Origin: Scytalidium lignicola
Lineage: Eukaryota > Ascomycota > Leotiomycetes
Reading direction: 5' to 3'
Length of the DNA: 64,000 nt
NCBI GenBank assembly: GCA_002812745.2
Contig: NCSJ02000195.1
Span: 1-64,000 of the forward strand
The stretch's first letter is position 1. Each line of letters opens with the position of its first letter. Shown here one piece after another: positions 10,676-22,081 of this stretch. The notes beneath the pieces are model-generated. The model had not been told where the DNA came from. It did not search any database and saw only the letters and a program-made list of their open reading frames with translations. The translations under genes and the position numbers were made by a program.

Positions 10676-13529
10676 ATGGTTTTCCTCGCTCAGGTTTTCG
10701 GCTTCCTGGCAATTGTGTCTAAGGTAGCATCCAGTGCTCCAAAATTCAATGTAACTCATACCATCATTCCGAATGCCTATCTTGTTCAACTCAAGAATGA
10801 CTCTGCCGTCCCTTCTTCCTCTGTCCTGGGACGGAACCTTGATCCTCATTCAATGTTCCATAGACGGGCTGCACACCTCGACTACAACGTACGCACGGAA
10901 TTCACAAATCCCAAGCTCTTCTATGGACTATCCATCACTGTGAAACAAAATATTTCTGCCGATGAGATCGAACAACAACTGAAGGATATTCCAGATGTTG
11001 TATCCATTTGGCCAGTATATTTGGTCAAAGCGCCATCACTGCCAGGCTTTACTAAGAATGCCTCCCTTTCTGCCAATTCGCACAAAACAGCTAGTTTCAT
11101 TTCTAGCAATATAACTGATCTTCCGCATATCACAGGAAATCTCGATATCGCATCTGCACTCGAGATGGCAGATGTTGACAAACTACACGCGCTTGGTATC
11201 AAAGGAAAAGGTGTCAAGGTTGGTATCATTGACACTGGAGTTGATTACCGCCACCCCTCCCTAGGTGGTGGATTTGGGCCAGGATACAAAGTCGAGGGTG
11301 GCTACGCATATGTACAGGATTACTATGATGGCTATGAAGACCCAATTGAAAGCCCAGATCCTTTGAGCACTTGCTTTGACGGCGGCCATGGGACTCATGT
11401 CTCAGGTTAGTAACCCGACAACTGATCAAAATTTGCAGAAACTGACTTTTCAGGTATTATTGGAATGGAAGATCCGGATGGTGTTGGCTTCGGCCTTGTT
11501 GGTGTTGCCCCCGAGGCCAGTATCTATATGTACAGGGTGTTCTCTTGCTATGGAGTTTCTTCTACAGATATCCTGATGAGTGCCATGCAGAGGGCTGCTT
11601 CAGATGGAGTTGATGTTGTCAGCATGTCTTGGGGAGAGCAATACTTCTTTCAACTGTCTGATCCTTTTGCACAGATGACCTCTGGTCTAGCATCTTTAGG
11701 AATTGCTCCGGTTGTAGCTGCCGGTAATGATGGCTCAGCGGGGGTCTACTATACCTCATCCCCAGCCATAGGAGCGGATGCCATTAGTGTAGGTTCAATT
11801 GCTAATGCTAAATTTCCATTGATCTATAAAGGGGTCGATTCGCGAGGAAGAGATTTCAGCTACGCAGCTGTATGGCCAATTGAGACTATAGAGCCACTAG
11901 ATGTTTTTCTCTTGACTGCTGAGAGCCCTCTAGGATGTGACATTGAAGGGCTACAAGACGCAGCCTCACGTATTGATATCAACACAACTGTGCTTCTTCT
12001 TTCGGGCACACCTTGCAAAACCGAGGACTGGGTATATTATGGATTCAAATATGTTGCTCTGCTCAACGATGTCGATAACCCAGATCAGTTCTCTTCGGAG
12101 TATTGGATTTTCCCTCGTAGTGATGAGGACACAGAGGAGTTCATCAATATCGACGCTAGCGATAGCAGTACTATCCTCTCGATGTATGAAAAAAAGTGGT
12201 GGATATCCAAATTACAAATGGACATTTGGTAATACCAAAGCTTCAACAGTGAGACAAACGATTACAGGAGGTCTCATGAGCAATTATTCGACATTTGGTC
12301 CAACTATTGATACATTGGCTCTGAAACCTCAACTATCAGCACCTGGTGGGAATATTCTGTCCACTTGGCCGTTAGGTTACCTTGGAGGTTATACTATTAT
12401 CTCTGGGACATCAATGGCTACGCCCTTCGTTGCAGCTTCCTATGCGTTAGTTAAGTCACAATTTCCAACTCTAGGAGTAAAACAAATCTTAGCCCTGCTA
12501 CAAACGACAGCTACTCCAGTCAATACGCTTACTGACACATCAATCCTGTCAACCGTAGTACATCAAGGAGCAGGATTGGTAAATCCTTATCAAGCCATTA
12601 CTTTTGAAAGCGCAATTACTCCTGGTGAGCTGGCGATTGGAGGCACCGATGATTATTTGAATAAGCCGAGGAACATCACTATCACAAATAAGTCAGATAG
12701 GTCAAAAACCTATGTAATATCTCACCAAGGAGCAGGCTACATAGAGCATTTCCCATATCCCGATATCCTCCAGCCAGATGCTTACAGCCTGTACGGCCAA
12801 CCTCAGTATGCCATATATGCCGATGCAGCATTCTCTAATGCGAAGATTCTCATCAATGCTGGCGACTCGGCAACTATTCAAGTATTTTTCTCTCCCCCAG
12901 CAGGAATTGTTGCATCTAAGAACCCAATTATGTCGGGTTATATCAGAGTCACCAACAATAATGATCATTTTAGTGTACCCTACGCGGGAGTTCCATACTC
13001 GCGCTGGAACCAAAGTTACTTTGATACATCAAACACCACTGGTGAACCATATCCATTCGAAACTTTTAACTTATTCAACACCGACCAGGGACAAGTACGA
13101 GTTATTGACACTGGAGTTCTTGACTTCAATCTCACTACTTCAGAAGATCCCTTCATAGTAGTCAACGCGTTCTACTACACCCAATTAATGCGAATGGATA
13201 TCTTGCCAGGAAATACTACATTCGTTCCGGATATATACGGATTTGACAAGACAGCTCAGTACGACTACGAATCATCTTCTTCACCACTCACATCGTCATT
13301 TCTCGGAACACCAACTTACGGCATATCGGATGAATTCTTTGACGCCTTACCGAATAAGGCCTGGGACGCGTGGTTTGGCCAAGGAGTCTCTACAGATCAG
13401 GGACGGTATACCACTGTTGGAGATGGCGACTATCGAATTTTGGTTTCGATTTTGAAGTGGGGTGGTGATGAGAGTCAAAGGGAGAGTTGGCAGACTTGGT
13501 TAAGTCCTGCCATACGATATGTATCGTAG
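10676..13529 (+). CDS. Secreted subtilisin-like serine protease (S8, Vpr-like) with PA domain; one apparent frameshift
   Basis: The start is placed at the ATG at 10676, giving a secretory signal (MVFLAQVFGFLAIVSKVASS). Exon 1 is 10676-11405 and the intron is 11406-11453. Exon 2 runs to 13529 but changes frame at an A7 run (12189-12195); dropping one A gives a continuous 934-aa protein. An inhibitor I9-like propeptide precedes the catalytic domain. The triad is present: D186 (VGIIDTGVDY), H238 (GGHGTHVSG) and S563 (SGTSMATPF), with the oxyanion Asn in VVAAGNDG. The long insert between H and S fits a protease-associated (PA) domain, and the C-terminal third resembles the Fn3-like domain of cucumisin/Vpr-type enzymes. 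Likely an extracellular protease for protein degradation. The frameshift is probably a homopolymer error, given all else is intact; a real disabling mutation cannot be excluded. Confidence 0.88.
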
Positions 13530-13717
13530 GGCTATTTTGTTTAAACTGTGAGAGCATAAGGTCATCACTTATGAAAAATGATAAAGACTGGGAATAAGTT
13601 CAGTTAAGTTATAGATCTTTTGCTTTAAACATTAGATAGAATAATTTATATTCGTCTTATACAAAACAATTCACTTCTGAACTTAATGCCTTGTAGCATA
13701 ACAGGAATTTGTTGGTA

Positions 13718-15603
13718 ACGTAATTCCCGCTCAACCGGGCCACCCTATTGACCGGGCCACTTCCTATCGCAATCATCAAACCTATTAATCCCTCCAACTT
13801 CAACCACTTATTTTCCTACCAAAACACGTTCCAATGGTTAAAACTTTAGATGCGCATCAGGAAGGAAGGATTGCTCTTGCTATAAACGTGTTGAAAAAGG
13901 GGCAAATCAAGTCCATTCGAGCTACAGCGCATAATTTCAATGTACCCCACAATACATTGAATGCGCGATACTATAGCCAAGTTCAAAAAGGAACTATATA
14001 CACCAAACGCTTTAGAATGACACAGTATGAGGAGGAAGCTTTAGTACAATAGATTATCTTTATAAGGAAACAAGGAATGCCTCCTAGGCCTTCAGGAGTA
14101 CAATCAATGGCTAACACTTTGATTTTTGAGCAAGGTGAACTTGTTTCTCCTACATCTATAAGCAAAAATTAGGTTTATAAGTTTTTGGATCACTATCCTG
14201 AGCTTACTACCAAATATATTCGTCGATATAACTATAAACGAGCTTTATGTAAAGATCCAAAGCTTATTCAGGAGTGGTTTAACCAATTCCTAAAGGTTAA
14301 AGCTCAATATGGAATCTTAGATGAGGACATCTACAATTTCGATGAAACAAGCTTTGCTATAAGAATTATTACTATTACTAAAGTAGTTACATCATCTGAT
14401 TATTTTGGAAAACCTCCACTTCTACAACCTAGGAATTGTAAATGGGTAATTGCTATTAAATCAATCAATGCTTGTGGATAAGCCTTACCACTTATGATAA
14501 TCTTCAAAGGAAAGAACCATCAACTAACTTGGTATTACAAATTGCCTGAAAGTTAAAAGCTTAAAACAAGTGATAATGGATAGACTAATAATCGAATTGG
14601 CCTTAAATAGCTTTAAAAAATATTTAATCTATTCACTAAGGACAAAACTAAGGGTTAATATTGTATGTTAGTTCTTGATGGTCATAATAGTCATGTGACA
14701 TCTGAATTCAATTGATATTGCTTTCAAAATAACATTATTCTACTTTGTATACCNTTTTTATTCATCTTATATCCTTTAACCACTTGATATAAGTTGTTTT
14801 ACAATGCTTAAACACATGTATGATACTTAAATTGAAAGTAAAGTAAGAGGTAGAATTCAACATATCGACAAGGAAGATTTCTTAGCTGTATATTTAATTG
14901 TACGCTAGCAAACCTTCAAATCAACTATTATTTGCAATGGATTTTCAGCAACAAGATTGATTCTATATGAACCAGAGCATGTGTTAGCTAAATTGTGCAT
15001 TCAAGTTGAAAAGACTCTTACACCTCTAGGGAGTACTCACAGCAATCCTAGAGTACAATGAGTTCTACAAACATCTCATAATCCTGTTTAATTACATTTG
15101 CAATCTCAGTCTATTCAGTAATTACTTAGGGAATAGTATAGTCTTACAACTCCTACAAAAAGGGCTTTCAATCAATTAGTTAAAGGATTCGAAATGGTTA
15201 TGCACAATATGGTGTTTGTGACTAAGGATATGGAAGTATTACGAGCTGAAAATGCTTTACTTTAACAAAAGCTTCATAAACCTCGAAAGTGATTAGTTTA
15301 TACAGGTTCATTGACAGCACAAGAAGCTTAAACACTTGCTCAATCTAATGCGATAATGCAAAATGTAGTTGAGGAGTCAAATCCTTCAATATCCACCAAT
15401 CCTTTGCAAGTACCAGTACGACGGCCACAAAAGTGTTTAGAATGTGGAATTGTTGGACATAATAGAACTAAATGCCCTAATTTAGCTAGTCATTAAATAT
15501 ATTCGAATATTTGGTTTTTGTTGTTGAATATTTGGTGTTGAACATTCAGGTGGAGGGGAAGTGGCCCGGTCAATAGGGTGGCCCGGTTGAGCGGGAATTA
15601 CGT
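13718..15603. mobile_element. Fot1/pogo-type DNA transposon with TA target duplication
   Basis: A 46-bp terminal inverted repeat beginning ACGTAATTCCCGCTCAACCG opens at 13718 and closes, inverted, at 15603. Both ends are flanked by TA (13716-13717 and 15604-15605), the target duplication of the Tc1/mariner superfamily. The length, 1886 bp, is usual for Fot1-like elements. The transposase inside is decayed. The TIRs appear near-identical, so the copy may be fairly young even though its interior is full of stops, which suggests RIP. Confidence 0.92.
13834..15496 (+). pseudogene. Fot1/pogo transposase remnant with C-terminal CCHC zinc knuckle
   Basis: The N-terminus (MVKTLDAHQEGRIALAINVL...) carries a psq-type helix-turn-helix (SIRATAHNFNVPHNTLNARY) as in pogo-family transposases, and ends at a stop at 14052. 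Further pieces follow in the same direction, broken by stops: a CENP-B-like region, then FDETSFAI (14339-14362), which matches the DETGF-type first catalytic motif of DDE transposases. The last open piece has a CCHC zinc knuckle (CLECGIVGHNRTKC, near 15433-15474) before a stop at about 15496. At least six stops and one ambiguous base (14754) make it non-functional as read. Confidence 0.85.
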
Positions 15604-15605
15604 TA

Positions 15606-16956
15606 CGTGTCAAAGTGATTGAACTAAGCGAATGCAGAAAATAAGACTAACCAATATTGAATACGAACAAACTATGGAATTGTAAACATGTAATTATCTA
15701 GGCTACAAAATTTTCCGGAACTAATACGGCAATTTGCGCCGAATCTTTACCTCTCTTCCATCCAACGCGGTTAATCATCATCGCCGCTCTGCTCAGGCGC
15801 TACTCACCCTCGCCTCACCCTCTGCTCAGGTTGCTCAGTCACGTTCTTGCTCTCCCATGGCCATTTATGATCTCCTTACTATTCGGTTCTGCCGTGCGAA
15901 AGTTGTCAATTCTACCGCAGAGGGGAAGACACTCAAAAATAAACACTTTGAATAAATCATAAACGGAAAGACGAGGAACTTACAGCCGATCGGGAATCAC
16001 GGTTTTTTTAAAACAAAATTTATTTACTTAGTTCTCCTTAATGGAGAAAAGGGACTACTTGAAATGAAAAGAGGGTAGAGAAGCACGAGCAAGCCACGTG
16101 ACACGCAAAACGTCTCACTTTTCTCCACTCTTTTGCCTCTTTCTGTGTCTCTCATAACAGCTCGAGGACTCCTGGACCCTGCATCGCTAGGGGCAATACC
16201 TCATTCCCAGATTGCAATTCTATGTAAGGGTTCTGACGAGATACAATATTGCTTGATCTGCAGGGGTATATATTCGGCTGCTTCTCCGAAGTTGGTGGCA
16301 GATTAACGGACAGCGATAACGATATACTGTTGTAAGTAAGAAACAGTCATGGGAAATCTAAAGAGCGGAAGGCAATGCTTGAAATAGAACTAAGAGGCCT
16401 TTGCAGTAAGAGTAGGTCCAAGAAAGATACATCTGCTAGCCCGATTCGATTCTGTAGGTTGAACAGCCGAAGGTTGCCAGCCTTACAGTATCTATGTTAC
16501 TTAGTCCCAGGAGAAAAGCCGGCCGCAATGCAGAAGTTAGCAGAAGCGCTCACTTCGTTCTTATTGAGTGGTGAGCGGGCCTCAAATCTCAAATTCCGCG
16601 CTTCGATAATGAGCCAGATATCAAACTGAACCTCATAGTATGAAAACGATTTACCCTTCTCGTTCGTTCCGATAGTAGGTTTGATTAGATTATTTGTCTT
16701 TAGAAATGTGAGATCGGCCGTGATTCTTCCCACCTCTTCAGCTCCTACTCACAGTCGTCTATTAGTGTTTGCTAATATAAGGATTGGACTAGTACGCTCC
16801 TAACCTTTGTTCTTTAGATGCTTAACTTTATACCCAGATTCATGATTATGTGTAGACACATAGAGAACTTCTTCACATAAGAAATTTTCGTTCATTCGGA
16901 AGATGTGTCTAGACTTGAATGCTTTGCGGTACTTGGGACCCACAAATGCTCCCTAA
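15606..16956. other. Intergenic, no gene seen
   Basis: About 1.35 kb between the Fot1-like element and the Hsp70-like gene. Short open frames near 15734-15955 and 16375-16629 have no family features or splice partners and I do not call them. No RNA gene was recognised. Confidence 0.5.
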
Positions 16957-18856
16957 TCACTGGTTGTTAGAGAGAATGGTAGCAAGCAATCGTCCTGGCC
17001 TTAGATTACACCCACGCACCTTCTCGATAACCCATTCGATAGTGTCCATAATATATAGCTCTCCATCGGCCGGATCGCGGCGAACCCTAAACCTCTTATG
17101 TTTGGGGTTGTTGAAATCATAGAGTTCTGACCGGAGGATTCCATAGCTTGACCTAGTATGTCTCCGAGGCCCAAAGTCTTTCCGCAAGGCGCGCAATATG
17201 GCGCCCCGGGCGACAGCTGACTGGAGGTAGTAGGATGTCTCAAGATCTATTGGCCGATCGAGAAAATTTCGTTCTTTTCGTAGGATCTTCTTCAGATGAT
17301 TCCTTAGGGACGGCGAATCCCCAAAGCCCCCAGTCAAGATAACCCTTTCGATGCTGACTTCTTTCGTTTTGGCTGCGTTGAGCTGCTTTAGCATCAGATC
17401 TGAAACGCCACGGAGGCAATCTTTAAAGACCCCATACATCTCATTCCAGTTGAGACCTAGGCTATTTTTCCGAAACCTAAGTTCTTTGTCTTCTGATGCC
17501 TTAAGACCTTGGATAAGAGCCGCATCAATGTGGGCCTTTTTGTCAACTATATTGATGCTCCTCTTCGCCCTTTCAAAGACCTGGACCGCGTTGGCAAGGG
17601 TAACATCCAGCGGCAAAGCATCCGCAACAAATTCAGCATGCTTAAGCCGGTCTTGTAGTAGCTTTCTATAATTCTCATTTAAGAAGCTTGATCCACAGGA
17701 CACCCCTTCAGGGGCAACTACTTCCTTCATCCGAACTGGATCGTCGCGAGTTAGTTGATAGGTGACTGCATCCACAGTACCGCCACCGCAGTCCAAGAGC
17801 AAGAATGAGTCGCCCTCCGTCATTTTTGATAAAGACTTCCGGTCCTCCAGTGCGTAAGTTGCCGCCGCCTCAGATTCCGCGATGATAAATAAATCTTGTA
17901 TTGCACCCCGAGTCAGCGTTGCGAGCTGGGATGTCCTGATAGCGGTAGTTAACGCATCTTGCATGGTGCGGCAAGCCCTATCAGACCAGGAGGTAGGCAC
18001 GCAGAGGACAAATTCCACAGTGCTATCATCGCAAAGGCCATGGAATTCTGTCAGCCTTCCTTTGGTATGTTTGAGCAGCTGACCAAGGTATTCACCGATG
18101 ATATCTACGACCTTGGCATGCTTTAGGGCCTTCAGGTCTTGGGCACTCTTGCTGCGAAGGTCTCTTGAACTGTTCCCATCATCTAATTGCAGCTTGAAAT
18201 TAGTCAAGTGTATGAGTTCCTGGGGTATGCTTTCGGATCTTTCTAGTCTGGTATGAACACCCCATCCCCATATTGAGTCTCTGACTCGATCTTTTCCAAC
18301 ACTGGGAGACGTCGTGTGCCGTTCTCTCTCCTGATCGGAGTCTCCCGATGACGAGGACTCCCAGTCCAATTCCAGAGAGCGTATCGAGTCGGAATCAGAG
18401 GTCACGATGTCAGAGTAATATTTGTTGCCTTTCGGTGGATAACACAGGAGCTCGGTGGGGACGGTCTGATAGCCCTTGGCCACATCTGCAGATAAGCCTG
18501 GGACGTCGGGGAAGTGATCGATACACTTGATGGCCTCGGGGGTAATTAGATGAGCCCNGGGCGTCCGATTCTAGGCGGACAAACGCCACGGATGAGAATG
18601 TCGTGCCAAAATCGATGGCAATGACGAATTTGGGAGACTTTGGCTGCGAGGAATCTTGCTCGATGCTTGGACGAGGTCCATCTTCAAGGCTCTGTGCCAT
18701 GTCCACATCGTCGTCCATATCGTCGTCCACTTGGGCTCTTCCGTTCTGAGACGGTACCTTGGTGAAGGACGTGCCTCGGGGTGGAACAGTGTCAAGCATC
18801 TCAATATCGGAATACTCCTCTGAGCGGGCCAGTACGAAGTCTGCATACTCGGGCAT
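16957..18856 (-). CDS. Hsp70-like ATPase (HSPA12-type actin-like fold), one frameshift at an ambiguous base
   Basis: Read on the minus strand from the ATG at 18856 to a stop at 16957. An ambiguous base at 18558 splits the frame; dropping it gives one 632-aa protein. The sugar-kinase/Hsp70/actin nucleotide-binding motifs are all present: phosphate-1 IDFGTTFSS (residues 81-89), phosphate-2 LLDCGGGTVDA (about 354-364) and the adenosine loop LTGGFGDSPSLRNHL (about 507-521). The N-terminal 75 residues are acidic and low in order. No classical Hsp70 substrate-binding domain or EEVD tail is visible, so this belongs with the HSPA12-type proteins that are expanded in filamentous fungi, sometimes near immunity-type genes. 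The cellular role is unknown. It is divergent from the coiled-coil gene at 19524, about 670 bp away. Confidence 0.85.
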
Positions 18857-19523
18857 GGCGGAAGATCTATATGTGGCTGACCAAAAGAAAGACAAACGCT
18901 AGATCCATCAAACCACAGTACTGAGGTGCATTCGTTACTGTAAATACTGTAGCTCGCTGGCTGGCTCACTGCCTGCTCAACGGCCTGCTCCCTCTGCAGC
19001 CTTGCATGCCGCCTTGCGAACCCCCCGGAAATAAGAACGGGCATTCTGAGGCAGAGCCAAGCCACCAACATCGAGGCGAAGCCCGGGAATAGCAAGCCGG
19101 GCTTCCGCAGCCGCTCATAGGCTCGCTGCCAACTACATGCTACTTCCACGTATATGGAGGGTTAAAACGCACCCGGACGTGAAGCACTGCCCCAACCCCC
19201 TTTAGGATGGTGGTTAAGACTAGCGCATCGGTGTCTGGCTTCGTCCTAGCCTGCTGAAGTACAGTAATAATAAGGAGGTTCGTTGCGACCGACAGGGAAA
19301 TACCTCCGTCGTACTGTGTAACCTCAGATCGGGCTCTGGCGCAGCTGGTGTATCAAGGGTTGGGCCGGTCAAAAAGAGCTGGTGTGTTGTTAATTTAACT
19401 CTGGCTCACTCGATTCAAACAGGTGCGAAAGGGTGAACAAAGCCTGTTAAACCTCCAGCAAAGTCGACTGCCAGCAGCGAGATCTTTGGGATCCCTTGAA
19501 CCGTCTTCACAGCATACGGCGCA
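18857..19523. other. Divergent intergenic region
   Basis: About 670 GC-richer bases between the divergent Hsp70-like and coiled-coil genes, presumably holding both promoters. A long minus-strand open frame here (to 19149) overlaps the Hsp70-like gene in another frame and is not supported. Confidence 0.5.
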
Positions 19524-21582
19524 ATGAACCAACGGACTCGCAAGCCACCGACAGACCCGGTGGAGAGATTTCTCTTCGCTGATCTTCCGATTCTAGCCTA
19601 CCTAGAGCGCTCTCATATGGACGGGCCCTCTATAGAGTACTTCGAAAATGACGTTAAGTGGTACTACAAGGAGCATCACCAGAGAGCTATCTCTACCAGT
19701 GAGACCGAGAGCAAGCTACAGTCTTTTTGGAGTCGCTGGCACGCCTCGGGCGATAACCCAATGGCGTGGAAGAAAATTTATGACTTAGGACTCAAGGGGC
19801 TACCACGGCTTCCAGAAGAACAGAAGGAGCTGGTAAGGCAAATGGCAACGGCGTTGAAAGATGATACTACAGGTACTCCGCGAAGAATAAGAAGTAATTC
19901 AGCGGTTCCACGGGCTCTCCTAGGTCTGGCTAAAAAATCTTCGAGGAGTCCAGTTGCGAACCCAAGTAGCAGCGGGATTCGAAAGAGCCGGAAATATGAT
20001 GGATCTCCCACTCAAAGAAAAGCAAGGGAAAGAATGACTGCTCCACCGGTAAGCTATAAGCAATGTTTCTTGTACTCAACCTTATGACTGACTAGTCCCA
20101 CGCAGACTACTCGACGAAGCCCAAGTTCCCGAACTCCCGCACGAGCATTATCAACAAGCTTGTTCCGGGAGTCCTGCAATGATCTCGCCAACATAAAGGT
20201 CGAAATAATTTCAAGCCACAGCCCATTCTCACCCGAGCAGACGCGCGGGAGTACTGAACAGACTTGCGGCTCCCAGATGACATCGCAATTGGACGACTTG
20301 AGAAACCAAAAGGCTCAAGTCATGTTGGAATTAGGGGATGCTCGTAGTAAAAATGTCCAAATTATATCAGAATTGGATGACATGAAACGTCAAGTTGCTC
20401 AGTTGAAGTTAGATCTAGAGGATTTGAGATATCGAAAAGCCAAGGACACTCAACATTGGGAAAGGCGATATCGAAAGGCCGTACAGCAAAGAGATTCTTT
20501 TAAACGCCAATACAAGGATATGCAAGCAGACCACAACAAAGGCCAGGACGACATAGTCAGCAACAACCTATCACTCCGCTCTAAGAACAATAATCTCCAG
20601 GAAAAACTAGACAGTTGTCGAGACGTGTTACAGTTCAAGGAACCTTGTCTGGAAGACTTTCGTGCACGAAATGTGCAAAGGGCGATCGAACTCATTGATC
20701 AGCTCGTTCTCAAACTCCACAAAGTCCTACAAGGTCAAGATGCGCTATTTGCTATTGAGAAACTGGACCACGTCGAAAAATCGGGCGTTTCAGCGCTCTT
20801 TAAACGAGCTTTGGGTCTAGGGATCAACACGGATAACTCTGGCAGAAGCCAAATTTCCACCGCCAATATTTGCAGGATCCAGTTACGCTTAGTTGTTTTG
20901 AGTTTGGCCTCTACAGCACTCTGCACGTGGGTGTTCGAGGCTGAAGTGGGAGCGCTTTTCCAGGAGAACAACCTCGCCTACTCGAAACTTCAAAGCCTGT
21001 TAACTGCGTCAGGTCGGTGTACGCTTTTTAAAGGATCAATAGACTAGGTTGGCTAATAATTGAATAGACAAAGATCTCACGCGCAGTTTCGAATTTGCAG
21101 CTCATGAAAAATGTATCGACGACCCTTTTATCTGTGAAGTGGTGATCCCGAGACGAGCGCAGCACCTCGCGCAGCAGATTCGAGAATATATCATGCCTCT
21201 GCTAGAGGCGCACAAAGGCTTGGACGAACAATACGAGGATATCATGAATGAATGGCTTGGAGCAGATCGGCAGCTGGCCGAGATCTTCGAACAGGCGTTG
21301 TATGCAAAGGTCACTCTCCTCTTAAGCACTGATAAGTACAAGTGCGCCCTCTACCTACCCGGGACGCGTTTCGACAAAAGCATCATGGAGAACAAGGTCG
21401 AGGGAATTGACAATGGCTCCCACGACAAGCAAGAGGAAGAGGTAGATATCACGATCTTTCCAGGCATTACTCGATATGCTTCTAAGGATGGTTTTAATTA
21501 CAACCGCTTCTTTGGTGCGAAGAAAGCACCCAAGGGGATCACACCGGAGGTTCTGAGAAGAGCAGAAGTTTTAACTAGGTAG
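19524..21582 (+). CDS. Coiled-coil protein of unknown function
   Basis: Exons 19524-20048, 20106-21016 and 21087-21582 join through two GT-AG introns (57 and 70 bp) into 643 aa. The N-terminal 120 residues form an ordered, Trp-rich region (ending in WKKIYDLGLKG), followed by a basic Ser/Arg-rich linker. Around residues 215-345 heptad-patterned repeats rich in L, Q, K and D (for example LDDLRNQKAQVMLEL) predict a long coiled coil. The C-terminal 160 residues are helical and charged. There is no signal peptide; a moderately hydrophobic stretch near LRLVVLSLASTALCTWVF may or may not span a membrane. I recognise no family. Its place between an Hsp70-like ATPase and a nuclease-like protein suggests a shared accessory function, on position alone. 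Confidence 0.75.
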
Positions 21583-22081
21583 AATTACTTGTCTAGAAAT
21601 TGAAAGAACCACTCGTAATCCAATTCACGATTCTTTCACCCGTTAAACAATGTGATGGTAAATACATTCGCGGTAAATTTATAGATGGCTTTGCTAGCTT
21701 CATCCATCAACCCAACCGTCCTTCCTTGCTTGGTACCACTACTGGAACCATCAAAATCAGATGCAGAGGTGGGCCACCTTTACAAGGGAGGCTGGAGAAA
21801 TGGCTGCAGTTTCCTCTGTGACTGTCGCCTCAGCCGCAGTGGCTATGCTTAGGCACTCCCATCTCGTGAGCGTTTCAGAACCATGGGATCCGAGGTGTCT
21901 GCTCCAGGAGCTCGCATTTTAAAATGAAGCAGGTCCCCGACTCTCGGATCAATAATGTGCCACACCAAGAACCGCTGGAATCGACTGCTGGGCGCGTGAC
22001 CATCTGATCGCCTAGGTATTCCACTGCTAGCAATTTTACTTTGATATTGCATTCCATGCTGTGTTCGAACACCAAACCAAT
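21583..22081. other. Intergenic, no gene seen
   Basis: About 500 bases between the coiled-coil gene and the nuclease-like gene on the same strand. Short open frames in it show nothing recognisable. Confidence 0.5.

Noticed and set aside
18571..19149. 192-codon minus-strand frame over the Hsp70-like start
   Set aside because: It lies in a different frame from the motif-bearing Hsp70-like protein and has no features of its own.
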